This document shows, piece by piece, positions 23,658 through 31,861 of a stretch of DNA of 64,000 bases; position 1 is the first letter of the stretch; each line of letters opens with the position of its first letter. The stretch is from Sorangium sp025924095 (GTDB lineage Bacteria; Myxococcota_A; Polyangia; Polyangiales; Polyangiaceae): contig NZ_CP150356.1 in the NCBI RefSeq assembly GCF_051521505.1, positions 8,184,001 to 8,248,000 on the forward strand, given 5' to 3'. A model generated the notes under the pieces. It did not search any database. It worked only from the letters and a program-made list of their open reading frames with translations, and was not told the origin of the DNA. Position numbers and translations under genes: made by a program.

Positions 23658-24041
23658 ATGCAAGAGCAGAGCATGGCGATCGTGAAGTCGCTCGTGAGCG
23701 TGGCGTGGGCGGACGGCGAGTTCCACGACACAGAGCGCGAGATGGTGGAGGGGCTGATCGCGGCGTTCGAGGCGAGCGAGGACCAGGCCAAGGAGATCCG
23801 CGCCTACGCCGCCGAGCGAAGGACCCTGGACGACGTGCCCCTCGGCGAGCTCGGCGGCGACGACCGCCGCACGCTGCTCCAGCACGCGGTGCTGCTCACC
23901 TTCGTCGACGGCGAGCAGCACGACGCGGAGAAGCAGTACCTCACCGCGCTGAGCAAGAAGCTCGAGATCGCCGAGCTCGAGTCCGAGCAGATCATCCAGT
24001 CGGCCGAGGCCCGCGCCCGGCGCCTCCTCACCTTGCTCTGA
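23658..24041 (+). CDS. TerB-like helical protein
   Basis: 127 aa, all-helical, resembling the TerB/TerB-like (tellurite resistance B) fold. The two-fold pattern VAWADGEFHDTEREMVEGLI and LLTFVDGEQHDAEKQYLTAL, each with an acidic D-G-E/D-x-x-x-x-E loop, is characteristic and corresponds to the metal-binding acidic residues of TerB. Small stand-alone TerB domains are widespread and mostly uncharacterised; tellurite resistance should not be assumed because no other ter genes are nearby. Starts 33 bp after the tail-anchored protein gene and may be co-transcribed with it. Confidence 0.8.
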   Translation: MQEQSMAIVKSLVSVAWADGEFHDTEREMVEGLIAAFEASEDQAKEIRAYAAERRTLDDVPLGELGGDDRRTLLQHAVLLTFVDGEQHDAEKQYLTALSKKLEIAELESEQIIQSAEARARRLLTLL

Positions 24042-24258
24042 AGCCCGACGCGAGCCCGAGCGGCACGACGTCGAGACCGCCGCGATCGAGGCGGACGGAA
24101 GACCAGCCAGCACGCATGCGCCGAGGATCGCCGTGGCACCGCTTCGATCCAGGCGATTCGCGCCTCGAGAACGGGCGTGGAGGCAACGCCGCGCTGCCCG
24201 TCCCGGCGAGATCCCCGGCAATCACCGGCCATCGACGCGATGGGTCCAGCGGAATCTC

Positions 24259-24288
24259 TTGACAGGGCGGTCATTCTGCACGTACATA
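24259..24288 (+). promoter_or_regulatory. Candidate sigma70-type promoter of the delta-60 lipoprotein gene
   Basis: A perfect -35 hexamer TTGACA at 24259-24264 and, 18 bp on, TACATA at 24283-24288 as a possible -10. The predicted transcript would start near 24295, about 45 bp before the chosen start codon. It stands out because the flanking 80 bp are unusually AT-rich for this genome. Confidence 0.5.
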
Positions 24289-24305
24289 GCCGCCTCAGCT
24301 AGCGA

Positions 24306-24329
24306 CTTTCATTATCATCTTCATGAAAG
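24306..24329. promoter_or_regulatory. AT-rich inverted repeat (possible Fur-like operator)
   Basis: Perfect 7-bp arms CTTTCAT and ATGAAAG around a 10-base centre TATCATCTTC, just downstream of the candidate promoter and before the preferred start codon. The ATTATCAT core resembles half of a Fur-box. The decamer GACTTTCATT at its left edge recurs upstream of the TonB receptor at 31459-31468 (other strand). An operator is plausible but unproven. Confidence 0.4.
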
Positions 24330-24340
24330 GGTCGTCGATC

Positions 24341-25951
24341 ATGCCTTCGAGGAGAACCTGGCCGTCCGCTCATCGGACCGTTCTCGCAACGTTCGGAATT
24401 TCCTGGTGCGTGCTGTTCGGCGGGGTGGCTGCATGCGGTGACGACACCGACGGCCAGGAGAATTCTGGAGGCGGCGGGGGCACAGGCGGCGCGACCTCGA
24501 GCAGCACCGGCGGGGGCGGTGCAGGCGAGGGCGGCGGCGCGGGCGGCGCGGGCGAAGGCGGCGGCGGCGCGGGCGGCACCGGCGGCGCGGGCGGCACCGG
24601 CGGCGCGGGCGGCACCGGCGGCGCGGGCGGCACCGGCGGCGGCACGGGCGGCGCGGGCGAAGGTGGCGGCACCGGTGAGGAGCCCTGGGCGGACGGCTTC
24701 GCAGGGGTCGTGGCGCTCGATGAGGCCGCCGACGACCGCTTCTGGGCCGTGGCGTTCGACGCCGAATCGAAGGTCTACGCCGCGGGACACGTGGCCGTGG
24801 AGGGCGACACCCACATGGTGGTGGCGCGCTTCAACACCGATGGCTCGCTCGACACCACCTTCGGCACGAACGGGATAGCGAAGGTCAACGTGGTCGCGGG
24901 CAGCACCGCAGAGACCGCGCGCGGCATCGTCCTGCAGTCGGACGGGAAGGTCGTGCTCGCAGGCAATGTCGAGCACGATCCGAGCGCCACGCCCCCCGAC
25001 GCGGATATCGCGGTCGTACGGTTCAACACCGACGGCACGCTCGACACGACCTTCGGTACGGACGGCATCGCCATCCACGATCTCGGCGCCGGCGAGGGCA
25101 ACACGGGCGACATGCTCTGGGGCGTCGACCGCGACATCGACGATCAGCTGGTCCTCTTCGCCTCCAAGAAGGCGGAAGGCCGCACCGATCGAGACCGCGC
25201 GATCGTGCGGCTCACCGCGGACGGCGATCTGGACACCACCTTTGCGACCGAGGGGGTTCACACGCTCGACATCGACGGGCTGAACCTGGGCGACAACCCG
25301 CGCAACGGGTTCGTGCAGCCCGACGGCAAGATCTTCTCTTCCGGCTACACGAGCGTGGGCGGCAGGAACCAGATCGTGCTGCTGCGGCTGAACGACGACG
25401 GGACCCCCGATACGACCTTCTCGTCGGACGGCGTCGTGAGGCTCGCGCCGTTCCCGGTCGGCATGGCCGAGGCCTACGGCGCGGCCCGCCAGTCGGACGG
25501 CAAGTACGTGACCACCGGATACGGGCGCGCCGAGGAGAGCGGCCCTGTGGATCTCGTGTCCTTCCGCGTCACGGCCACCGGCGGATTCGACGCCTCCTGG
25601 GGCGTGGGCGGCGGCTTCCTGCTCGACGTGGCCGGCGACAACGATCGCGGGCGCAACCTCCTCGCCTTGCCCGACGATCGCGTCGTGATGGTCGGGAGCG
25701 CCACCCCCGCCACGGGGAATGTCGATGCCATGATCGCCCTGCTCGATCGGAACGGCGCCCCGGACACCCGCTTCTCTCCGAGCGGACATCGGCTCTACAG
25801 CTTCGAGCGCTCCGATGACGCGCTCTACGGCGTCGCGGTGTCGCCGAACGGCGCCTGGATCGCGGCCGCCGGATACCGGTCCGACGGCAATGGGCCCGAG
25901 GATGACGACGCGACGCTGGTCCTGCTGCCGGTCCCGGCCCCGAGGGACTGA
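24341..25951 (+). CDS. Lipoprotein with delta-60 repeat beta-propeller
   Basis: 536 aa from ATG 24341 (AAGGG upstream); an ATG at 24323 would add six residues but has no ribosome site. Signal peptide with lipobox FGGVAAC, then a ~75-residue Gly/Ala/Thr/Ser-rich linker, then repeated delta-60 units. Each unit ends in F-N-T-D-G-[ST]-L-D-T-T-F-G-T-[ND]-G; clear copies start VARFNTDGSLDTTFGTNG, VVRFNTDGTLDTTFGTDG, IVRLTADGDLDTTFATEG and LLRLNDDGTPDTTFSSDG. These form a surface-exposed propeller in relatives. Likely anchored in the outer membrane; ligand unknown. It lies upstream of the imelysin/HTTM pair on the same strand. Confidence 0.88.
   Translation: MPSRRTWPSAHRTVLATFGISWCVLFGGVAACGDDTDGQENSGGGGGTGGATSSSTGGGGAGEGGGAGGAGEGGGGAGGTGGAGGTGGAGGTGGAGGTGGGTGGAGEGGGTGEEPWADGFAGVVALDEAADDRFWAVAFDAESKVYAAGHVAVEGDTHMVVARFNTDGSLDTTFGTNGIAKVNVVAGSTAETARGIVLQSDGKVVLAGNVEHDPSATPPDADIAVVRFNTDGTLDTTFGTDGIAIHDLGAGEGNTGDMLWGVDRDIDDQLVLFASKKAEGRTDRDRAIVRLTADGDLDTTFATEGVHTLDIDGLNLGDNPRNGFVQPDGKIFSSGYTSVGGRNQIVLLRLNDDGTPDTTFSSDGVVRLAPFPVGMAEAYGAARQSDGKYVTTGYGRAEESGPVDLVSFRVTATGGFDASWGVGGGFLLDVAGDNDRGRNLLALPDDRVVMVGSATPATGNVDAMIALLDRNGAPDTRFSPSGHRLYSFERSDDALYGVAVSPNGAWIAAAGYRSDGNGPEDDDATLVLLPVPAPRD
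24566..24637. repeat. 18-bp tandem repeat, 4 copies, in lipoprotein linker
   Basis: Four identical 18-base units GGCGCGGGCGGCACCGGC encoding Gly-Ala-Gly-Gly-Thr-Gly in the linker after the lipidated Cys. The length of the linker could change by slippage without breaking the frame. Confidence 0.85.
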
Positions 25952-26091
25952 CACGACCGATACGAGAGGCAGCGCGCTCCCCGCCTCGTGTTGACGGACG
26001 GGGGGCGACCGACGATCCTCCCGCGAAACGAGCCTGGTGCCGCCGCGACGCCGCGGGGCCCGGGCGAGTGGCCGTACCCCAGGAAGGCAGC

Positions 26092-27543
26092 ATGAACAGC
26101 GTGAGGCCGAGAATGAACCGGGCCCGGAACGGGAGCGCAGCCCGCCGCCTCCCGACGGCGCTCCTGCTGTCGCTCGCCGGCGTCGCCACGGTCGTCGCGT
26201 GTCGTAAGCCTCCCCCGAACGAGGTGGTCTACACCGGCCAGAACGCGGACCCCGGCGGCGCGCAGCCATCGGGCAGCGGCGGGGCCGCGCCCGCGCCTTC
26301 GACCGGGAGCGGCGCCGTGAGCGCCACGACGGGGAGCGCCACGACGGGGAGCGCCACGACCGGCGCCTCCACGAGCGCCGCGACCGGCGGCGCGGGGGGC
26401 GGCGAGTCGGGCGTCGGTGACGTCTGCGCCCCGGTCCCCATCGCGGAAGGCCCCTTCACCAAAGCCAAGCTGCTCTCGGCGGCCGCCGACTGCGCGCTGA
26501 ACCGCGCCTGCGAGTTCGAGGCGCAGGCGCGCGCGCTGAACGACAGCGCCTCGGCCCTCGCCAGCGCCCCGGGCGAGCCGAGCGCCTCCGCCGCGCGCGG
26601 CGCCTGGCTCGCCGCCATGACGGTCTGGCAGGAGGCAGAGATCTTCCGCTTCGGCCCCGCGGCGAGCTCCGCGCAGCCCGGAGGGCAGGATCTCCGGGAC
26701 CAGATCTACGCCTGGCCCCTCGTGAACCGGTGCAAGATCGAGGAGCAGATCGTGAGCCGGGCCTACGCGCAGCCGGGCTTCTCCTCGTCGCTCATCAACG
26801 CCCGCGGCCTCGCGGCGTTCGAGTACCTCGTCTTCCACGGCGGCGGCGACAACGCCTGCTCGCAGTTCTCGACCATCAACGCGAACGGCACCTGGGCGGC
26901 GCTCGGCGCCGGAGAGCTCGCGCAGCGCAAGGCCGATTATGCCGCCGCGGTGGCCGCGGACGTGCTCACCCGCGCGGGCGCGCTCGCGCGCGTCTGGGCG
27001 CCCGAGGCGGGGAGCTTCCGGGAGAAGCTCACCCAGGCCGGCCACGGGAGCCCCGTCTTCGCGACCGAGCAGGACGCGCTCAACGCGGTGAGCGACGCGA
27101 TGTTCTATATCGAGAAGGAGCTCAAGGACTGGAAGCTCGGGCGGCCGCTCGGCTTCACCGCGGACTGCGTGACGCCCACCTGCCCGGAAGCGCTGGAGTC
27201 CCGCTTTGCCCTGGTCTCGACGGCGCACCTCCGGGCGAACCTGAGGGGCTTCCGGCGCCTGTTTCAGGGCTGCGGCGAGGGCGGCGAGGGCGTCGGGTTC
27301 GACGACTGGCTGCGCGAGATCCGCTCGGGCGATCTCGCCGATCGCATGCTGGAGGCGCTCTCGGGAGCCCAGGCGGCCGTGGACGTGCTCGACCTGCCGA
27401 TGGAGCAGGCGCTCGCGACCGATCGGACGAAGGTCGAGGGGGTCTACAACGCCGTGAAGGCCCTGACGGACCTGCTCAAGACCGAGTTCGTCAGCGCGCT
27501 GAACCTCGAGCTGCCCCAGTCGTCGGAAGGTGACAACGACTGA
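26092..27543 (+). CDS. Imelysin-family (M75 peptidase-like) lipoprotein
   Basis: 483 aa, ATG with AGGAAGG 5 bp upstream. Lipoprotein signal LSLAGVATVVAC, then a Ser/Thr/Gly-rich linker with a repeated A-T-T-G-S unit. The imelysin domain follows: WQEAEIFRFGPAASS, GQDLRDQIYAWPLVNRCKIEE, INARGLAAFEYLVFHG, and C-terminal HLRANLRGFRRLFQGCGEG. In this region many imelysins carry G-x-H-x-x-E; here it reads G-L-A-A-F-E, so the His is absent. Imelysins are periplasmic or outer-membrane proteins implicated in iron uptake. Its stop overlaps the start of the HTTM gene by 14 bp, so the two are co-translated. Confidence 0.9.
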   Translation: MNSVRPRMNRARNGSAARRLPTALLLSLAGVATVVACRKPPPNEVVYTGQNADPGGAQPSGSGGAAPAPSTGSGAVSATTGSATTGSATTGASTSAATGGAGGGESGVGDVCAPVPIAEGPFTKAKLLSAAADCALNRACEFEAQARALNDSASALASAPGEPSASAARGAWLAAMTVWQEAEIFRFGPAASSAQPGGQDLRDQIYAWPLVNRCKIEEQIVSRAYAQPGFSSSLINARGLAAFEYLVFHGGGDNACSQFSTINANGTWAALGAGELAQRKADYAAAVAADVLTRAGALARVWAPEAGSFREKLTQAGHGSPVFATEQDALNAVSDAMFYIEKELKDWKLGRPLGFTADCVTPTCPEALESRFALVSTAHLRANLRGFRRLFQGCGEGGEGVGFDDWLREIRSGDLADRMLEALSGAQAAVDVLDLPMEQALATDRTKVEGVYNAVKALTDLLKTEFVSALNLELPQSSEGDND

Positions 27544-29053
27544 GCTCCCTGACCGCGCGCCCCCCCGCGGGCTCGCGGCGGCGTGGTCGCGCGCGGCCTG
27601 GGCGCTGGCTCGCCCGATCGACATCGCCTGGCTCGCCGCGTTCCGCGCCCTGTTCGGGCTCACGATGTGCGTGAGCATGGCGCGCTTCATCGCGTACGGC
27701 TGGATCGACGAGCTCTTCGTCAAGCCGAGCTTTCATTTCAAGTACTGGGGCTTCGCCTGGGTCGAGCCGCTGCCGCCGGCCGGGATGCACGCCCTGTTCT
27801 GGGCGCTCGCGGCGCTCGCCCTGGCGATCGCCCTCGGCCTCCTGTTCCGCGTCGCGGCGCCCTTGTTCGTCGTCGGCTTCACCTACCTGCAGGTCATCGA
27901 CGTCACGACGTACCTCAACCACTATTACCTCGCGAGCCTGCTGGGCCTCCTGCTCGCGGTGTCGCCCGCGCACCGCGCCTGGTCCGTCGACGCGCGGTTC
28001 TCCCGGCGCCGCGAGCGCTCCGTCCCCGCCGCGTGGCTCACCTTGTTCCGCTTCCAGGTCGGCGTCGTTTACACGTTCGCGGGGCTCGCCAAGGCGCACG
28101 CCGACTGGCTCCTGCACGCGCAGCCGCTCAGGATATGGCTCGGCTCGCGCACCGACATGCCGGTCCTCGGCCCGCTCTTCACGGACCCGTGGGCCGCGCC
28201 GCTCATGAGCTGGGCGGGGTTCCTGTTCGACACAAGCATCGTCTGGCTGCTCCTCGTCCGGAGGGTCCGTCCCTTCGCCTACGTCGCGGTGATCCTGTTC
28301 CACGCCGTCACGCGCGCCCTGTTCCCGATCGGGATGTTCCCGGTGATCATGGTCCTGTCCGCGCTCGTGTTCTTTCCCCCGGCGTGGCCCAGGCGGCTCG
28401 TCGCCCGGGCGCGCGCGCTCCTCGGCCACGGCAGCGCCGGCGGCCACGGCAGCGCCGGCGGCCACGACAGCGCCGGCGGCCACGACAGCGCCGGCGGCCA
28501 CGGCAGCGCCGGCGAGCGGCCCGCGCTCGCGGGCGACCTTGCCGCCTCGCCGGCGGCGCCCGCCTCGCGACGGCTGCGCGCGCTCGGGCTCGCGCTCGGC
28601 GCCGCGTATTGCGCGGTCCAGCTCGCGCTGCCGCTCCGCTTCCTGGCGTACGGCGGCAACGTGCGCTGGCACGAGCAGGGAATGCGCTTCTCCTGGCGCG
28701 TGATGGTCCGCGAGAAGAACGGGAGCGTCACCTTCATCGTCCGCAACACGCAGACCGGCCGTACGTGGCACGTGAGCCCGCGGGAGTACCTGACCCGCCA
28801 GCAGGAGCGCGAGATGGCGGGCCAGCCCGACCTCATCCTGCAGCTCTCTCGCCACATCCGGGAAGACTTCGAGCGCCGCGGCCGCGGGCCCGTGGAGGTG
28901 CGCGCCGACGCCCTCGTCTCGCTCAACGGCCGCCGCATCGCGCGCCTCATCGATCCCGGCGTCGACCTCGCCTCGGTCCGCGACGGCATCGGCCCGGCGT
29001 CTTACATCCTCCCCGGCCCGGAGGAGCCTCCGCCGCACCTCCGGCCGCTCTGA
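27530..29053 (+). CDS. Vitamin K-dependent gamma-carboxylase-like membrane protein (HTTM domain)
   Basis: 507 aa from a GTG inside the imelysin gene. The multi-spanning N-terminal region has the HTTM/VKGC signatures ARPIDIAWLAAFRALFGLTM, KPSFHFKYWGFAWVEPLP, YLNHYYLASLLGLLLAVSP and VVYTFAGLAKAHADWLLHAQ. The soluble C-terminal part has RWHEQGMRFSWRVMVREKNG and PREYLTRQQEREMAGQPDL, as in full-length bacterial VKGC homologues. The human enzyme carboxylates Glu residues using vitamin K hydroquinone; the bacterial substrates are unknown. A His/Gly/Ser repeat loop (GGHGSA x5) lies between the membrane part and the C-terminal domain. Translational coupling with imelysin suggests it acts on or with that protein. 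Confidence 0.88.
   Translation: MTTTELPDRAPPRGLAAAWSRAAWALARPIDIAWLAAFRALFGLTMCVSMARFIAYGWIDELFVKPSFHFKYWGFAWVEPLPPAGMHALFWALAALALAIALGLLFRVAAPLFVVGFTYLQVIDVTTYLNHYYLASLLGLLLAVSPAHRAWSVDARFSRRRERSVPAAWLTLFRFQVGVVYTFAGLAKAHADWLLHAQPLRIWLGSRTDMPVLGPLFTDPWAAPLMSWAGFLFDTSIVWLLLVRRVRPFAYVAVILFHAVTRALFPIGMFPVIMVLSALVFFPPAWPRRLVARARALLGHGSAGGHGSAGGHDSAGGHDSAGGHGSAGERPALAGDLAASPAAPASRRLRALGLALGAAYCAVQLALPLRFLAYGGNVRWHEQGMRFSWRVMVREKNGSVTFIVRNTQTGRTWHVSPREYLTRQQEREMAGQPDLILQLSRHIREDFERRGRGPVEVRADALVSLNGRRIARLIDPGVDLASVRDGIGPASYILPGPEEPPPHLRPL
28424..28513. repeat. 18-bp tandem repeat, 5 copies
   Basis: Five tandem copies of GGCCACGGCAGCGCCGGC, with G-to-A changes in copies 3 and 4, encoding Gly-His-[GD]-Ser-Ala-Gly in the HTTM protein. 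The repeated His could bind metal, but the main message is slippage-generated length variation in a flexible loop. Confidence 0.88.
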
Positions 29054-29071
29054 TCGACGCCGGGCTCCGCG

Positions 29072-31363
29072 TCAGAACGACGCCTTGGCCCCGACCTGGA
29101 TCCAGCGCGGCGCGTTCGGCCGGGCGCCGAACGGCCGGCGCGAGACGATGTACTCGGAGCCGAGGAGGTTCCGCGCGTTCGCGTAGAGCACGATCGGCCC
29201 GACGACACGCACCCTGGCGCTCGCGTCGATCAGGAGCTGCTCGTCGGTGGCGAGCGCCTGGGCCATGGGCTCGCCGCCGGCCTTCTCGCGCATCGCCGAC
29301 ACGTAGCTTGCGCCCACGACGACGCCGGCGCGCTCGTGCTCGACCCCGACCGACAGGCTCGCCTGGTGCCGCGGCACGTAGGGCATCTCGTCCCCCTTCG
29401 CCACCCGGCCGAAGATGGGGTCGTCCGAGGTGAAGCTCGCGAGAAACTCGGTCTGGGTGAGCGTGTAGGCCACGGTGATCGGCAGCTTCAGCTGGCCGAG
29501 CGGGATCTCGTGCTCGGCGTAGGCTTCGACGCCGTAGATCCTGGCCTCGCCCGCGTCGTACTGGCGGTCGAGATCCGCGTCGAGGCAGCCGCTCGAGAGC
29601 GTGCAGACGTCCGTGATGTTCGAGTAATCGTTGTAGTAGCCGATGAGCTCCGCGCGCAGCGGTCCGTCGGCGAAGCGCGCGCCGCCCTCGTAGTTCACGC
29701 TGAGCTCGGGCTGGACGTGCTCGTCGCTCCCCGGCGCCGGCGGGCTGAAGCCGCGGTAGACGCCGGCCAGGAGCCCGAGCGCCTCGGTGAGCGCGTAGTA
29801 GGCGCCGGCGCCGGGCAGGAGCGCCCGCGCGAGCCGCGTCTGCTCGCTCCCGGCCGCGCGATCCACGAGCGCGGAGCGCAGCATCTCGATCCGGACGCCG
29901 GGCGTCACCGTGAGCGATCTCCACGTGACCGCGTCGCTCGCATGGAGCGCGGCCGCCTCGGTCCACGCCTCGTTGAACTGGGTCACCACGGTCGGGCCGC
30001 CGTCCGGCACGAGCGTGCCCCCGAGCACGTGAAACCCGTTCTCGCTGTGGCGGCGCTCGACCCGATCGTAGTGCAGGCGCAGGCCGTACTCGAGGCGGTG
30101 CGAGACCGGCCCCGTGGTCGTGTTCCAGCGGACGCGGGTCTCCACGCCATGGGCGGCGAAGTCGCGCTCGTTGGGGCCGATGAGCAGCGCCTCTCCCGGC
30201 GTCGAGCTGTCGAGCTGCCCGGTGAGCACGGCGTAGTACACCGCGTTCTGCGGCGTGTCGGGGGCGGCGAGCACGTCGAACAGGTTGGCCCCGCGGAAGC
30301 CGTTCACCTTGCGCCACGCGCGCGAGAAGTCGTTCCGGTAGACGGTCGTCGTCACCGACACGTCCGGGGACGGCTCGATCACGTGCGTCAGGGCGACCGC
30401 GGTGCGGTGGTTGCGCATCCGGTCGAGCGCGCTCGCGCCGTAGCGGCGGAGCGGGTTTTCCTCGAAGTCCTCGTCCGTGATGCCGAGGTACGTCTCGTTC
30501 GAGAGCTCTTCCGAGTACGTGAGCTTGAGGCGGAGCTCGTTCTTGATGCGCGCGGTCGGGTCGACGACGTAGCTGCCCTTGAGCATCACCTCGTTGCGGT
30601 AGAACCCGGTGTCCTCGCCGCCCGGGAGCTCCTTGAACCCGTCGCTCCGGAGGTGCACGCCCTCGACGAGGAAGTCCATCTGACCGTCGCTCGACCCGAG
30701 ATAGCCGTGCGCCTTGCCGTAGCCGTACTCGCCGAGGGCGAGGTCGAGCGCGCCCGAGGCGAGCGACGGGGCGGAGCGGGTGATGAGGTCCACCGTGCCG
30801 CCCACGGTCTGCGGGCCATAGGCGATGGCGCCGGGCCCCTTGATCACCCGCACGTTCGACATGCGCGTGATCAGGGGAAAGTAATAGGCCGCTGGCGCGG
30901 AGTACGGCGCAGGCGAGATGGGGACGCCGTCCTCCATGAGCGTCACCTTCTTGCTGCGATCGGGGTTGACGCCGCGCACACCGATGTTCGGCCGCAGGCC
31001 CAGCCCGTCTTCGCCCCTCACGTACACGCCTGGGACGCTGATCAGCACCGCGTGCGGGTCGTCGTGCTCGAAGCGCTCTAGCTGGCGGCTCTTGATCACG
31101 TGGGCCGAGCCCGCGGTCCTCGTCACGCGCGTTCCCGCGACCGTGACCTCCACCGGCGCTTCGTCGCGAGAGGCCGCCTGCTCCGGCGCAGCAGCGCCCT
31201 GGGCCTCCGTCGGCGCTCCGGCATCCGGAGGGGAACCCGAAGCGGATGGGTCCCCTGTGGCCCCTGGGCTCGGTTCAGGAGACTGCGCATGGGCGCGGGC
31301 CAGGATGAGCAGAAGCACGGGCGCGGCGAGGCCAAGCCCGCGCAGGGAGGTACGGAGCAGCAT
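29072..31363 (-). CDS. TonB-dependent outer membrane receptor (FecA-like)
   Basis: 763 aa from ATG 31363 (a TTG lies one codon upstream). Signal peptide LAAPVLLLILARAHA, a Pro/Ser-rich spacer, a possible TonB box PVEVTVAG, then the plug domain: DPHAVLISVPGVYVRGEDG, LRPNIGVRGVNPDRSKKVTL, VRVIKGPGAIAYGPQTVGG. A 22-strand barrel follows with alternating aromatic strands and a terminal Phe (IQVGAKASF), the outer-membrane insertion signal. Plug and N-terminus resemble FecA-type siderophore/citrate receptors. Convergent with the HTTM gene (18 bp between stops), so imelysin, HTTM and the receptor form a compact locus, probably for metal uptake. The leader is strikingly AT-rich. Confidence 0.93.
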   Translation of the reverse strand: MLLRTSLRGLGLAAPVLLLILARAHAQSPEPSPGATGDPSASGSPPDAGAPTEAQGAAAPEQAASRDEAPVEVTVAGTRVTRTAGSAHVIKSRQLERFEHDDPHAVLISVPGVYVRGEDGLGLRPNIGVRGVNPDRSKKVTLMEDGVPISPAPYSAPAAYYFPLITRMSNVRVIKGPGAIAYGPQTVGGTVDLITRSAPSLASGALDLALGEYGYGKAHGYLGSSDGQMDFLVEGVHLRSDGFKELPGGEDTGFYRNEVMLKGSYVVDPTARIKNELRLKLTYSEELSNETYLGITDEDFEENPLRRYGASALDRMRNHRTAVALTHVIEPSPDVSVTTTVYRNDFSRAWRKVNGFRGANLFDVLAAPDTPQNAVYYAVLTGQLDSSTPGEALLIGPNERDFAAHGVETRVRWNTTTGPVSHRLEYGLRLHYDRVERRHSENGFHVLGGTLVPDGGPTVVTQFNEAWTEAAALHASDAVTWRSLTVTPGVRIEMLRSALVDRAAGSEQTRLARALLPGAGAYYALTEALGLLAGVYRGFSPPAPGSDEHVQPELSVNYEGGARFADGPLRAELIGYYNDYSNITDVCTLSSGCLDADLDRQYDAGEARIYGVEAYAEHEIPLGQLKLPITVAYTLTQTEFLASFTSDDPIFGRVAKGDEMPYVPRHQASLSVGVEHERAGVVVGASYVSAMREKAGGEPMAQALATDEQLLIDASARVRVVGPIVLYANARNLLGSEYIVSRRPFGARPNAPRWIQVGAKASF

Positions 31364-31480
31364 CAAATGTACAAAATTTACAAACTAGAAAATTACCGTG
31401 CTGCGCGCTCGGCGGGCTCGCAGCGTCTCGAGCGCGCGGGTATCACGGGCCCGCGCAAAATGAAAGTCAACATCAACTAA
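31364..31480 (-). promoter_or_regulatory. AT-rich leader of TonB receptor gene with shared GACTTTCATT site
   Basis: The 117 bp upstream of the receptor start include an AT-rich stretch next to the start codon and, at 31459-31468 on the minus strand, the decamer GACTTTCATT preceded by TTG (TTGACTTTCATTTTG). The same decamer is found upstream of the delta-60 lipoprotein at 24304-24313. TTGACT could be a -35 element with TGATAC 19 bp on. A metal-responsive operator is a reasonable guess, not a demonstration. Confidence 0.4.
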
Positions 31481-31657
31481 GGCGGCGCTCTACCGCGTCG
31501 GGTACGGCATGCCTGGAACGTCGGCGCGGCCCGTCCTTCGAGCCACGAGCCGAGGCTTCCGCGCGATGTTTGCCGCGCCGTCGCGCGCGCGTCGCCCCTC
31601 CAGCGCATCCTCCCGCCGCTCGGACCGTCCCGGAGCGTTCGTCGTCGAGGAGTGCTC

Positions 31658-31861
31658 ATGAAATACGATATCGGCATGATCTGCCAGGCCTGCGGCTGCG
31701 TCACCATTTTCCAGGCCGGCACCAACACCCCGCGGCGATGCGCTCGCTGCGATGACGTGGACATCGATCCCCCGCCCGCGCTGCCGTCGCGCGAGCGGCC
31801 GGCGTGCTCCGGCGGGCGCAGCCGCCGGGTCGAGGCCGCGCAGCTCGACTGGATGGAGTGA
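31658..31861 (+). CDS. Small zinc-finger-like protein (67 aa)
   Basis: 67 aa, ATG preceded by GAGGAG with 6 bp spacing. Two cysteine pairs, CQACGC at residues ~9-14 and CARCD near residue 30, form a C-x2-C...C-x2-C zinc-ribbon-like N-terminus (MKYDIGMICQACGCV). The rest is Pro/Arg-rich and probably disordered. No family recognised. The stop codon abuts the stop of the convergent xanthine dehydrogenase FAD subunit with no bases between (31861/31862). Small C4 proteins of this kind may bind nucleic acid or protein. Confidence 0.65.
   Translation: MKYDIGMICQACGCVTIFQAGTNTPRRCARCDDVDIDPPPALPSRERPACSGGRSRRVEAAQLDWME

Noticed and set aside
23658..24041. Tellurite resistance determinant
   Set aside because: A lone TerB-like domain without terC, terD or terZ neighbours does not support this function.
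24566..24637. Possible CRISPR-like regular repeat
   Set aside because: The units are contiguous 18-bp coding repeats without spacers, inside a lipoprotein linker.
31566..31661. 31-codon frame overlapping the start of the small C4 protein
   Set aside because: Arg/Ser-rich, no ribosome site, no domain; the ATGA overlap is probably chance.
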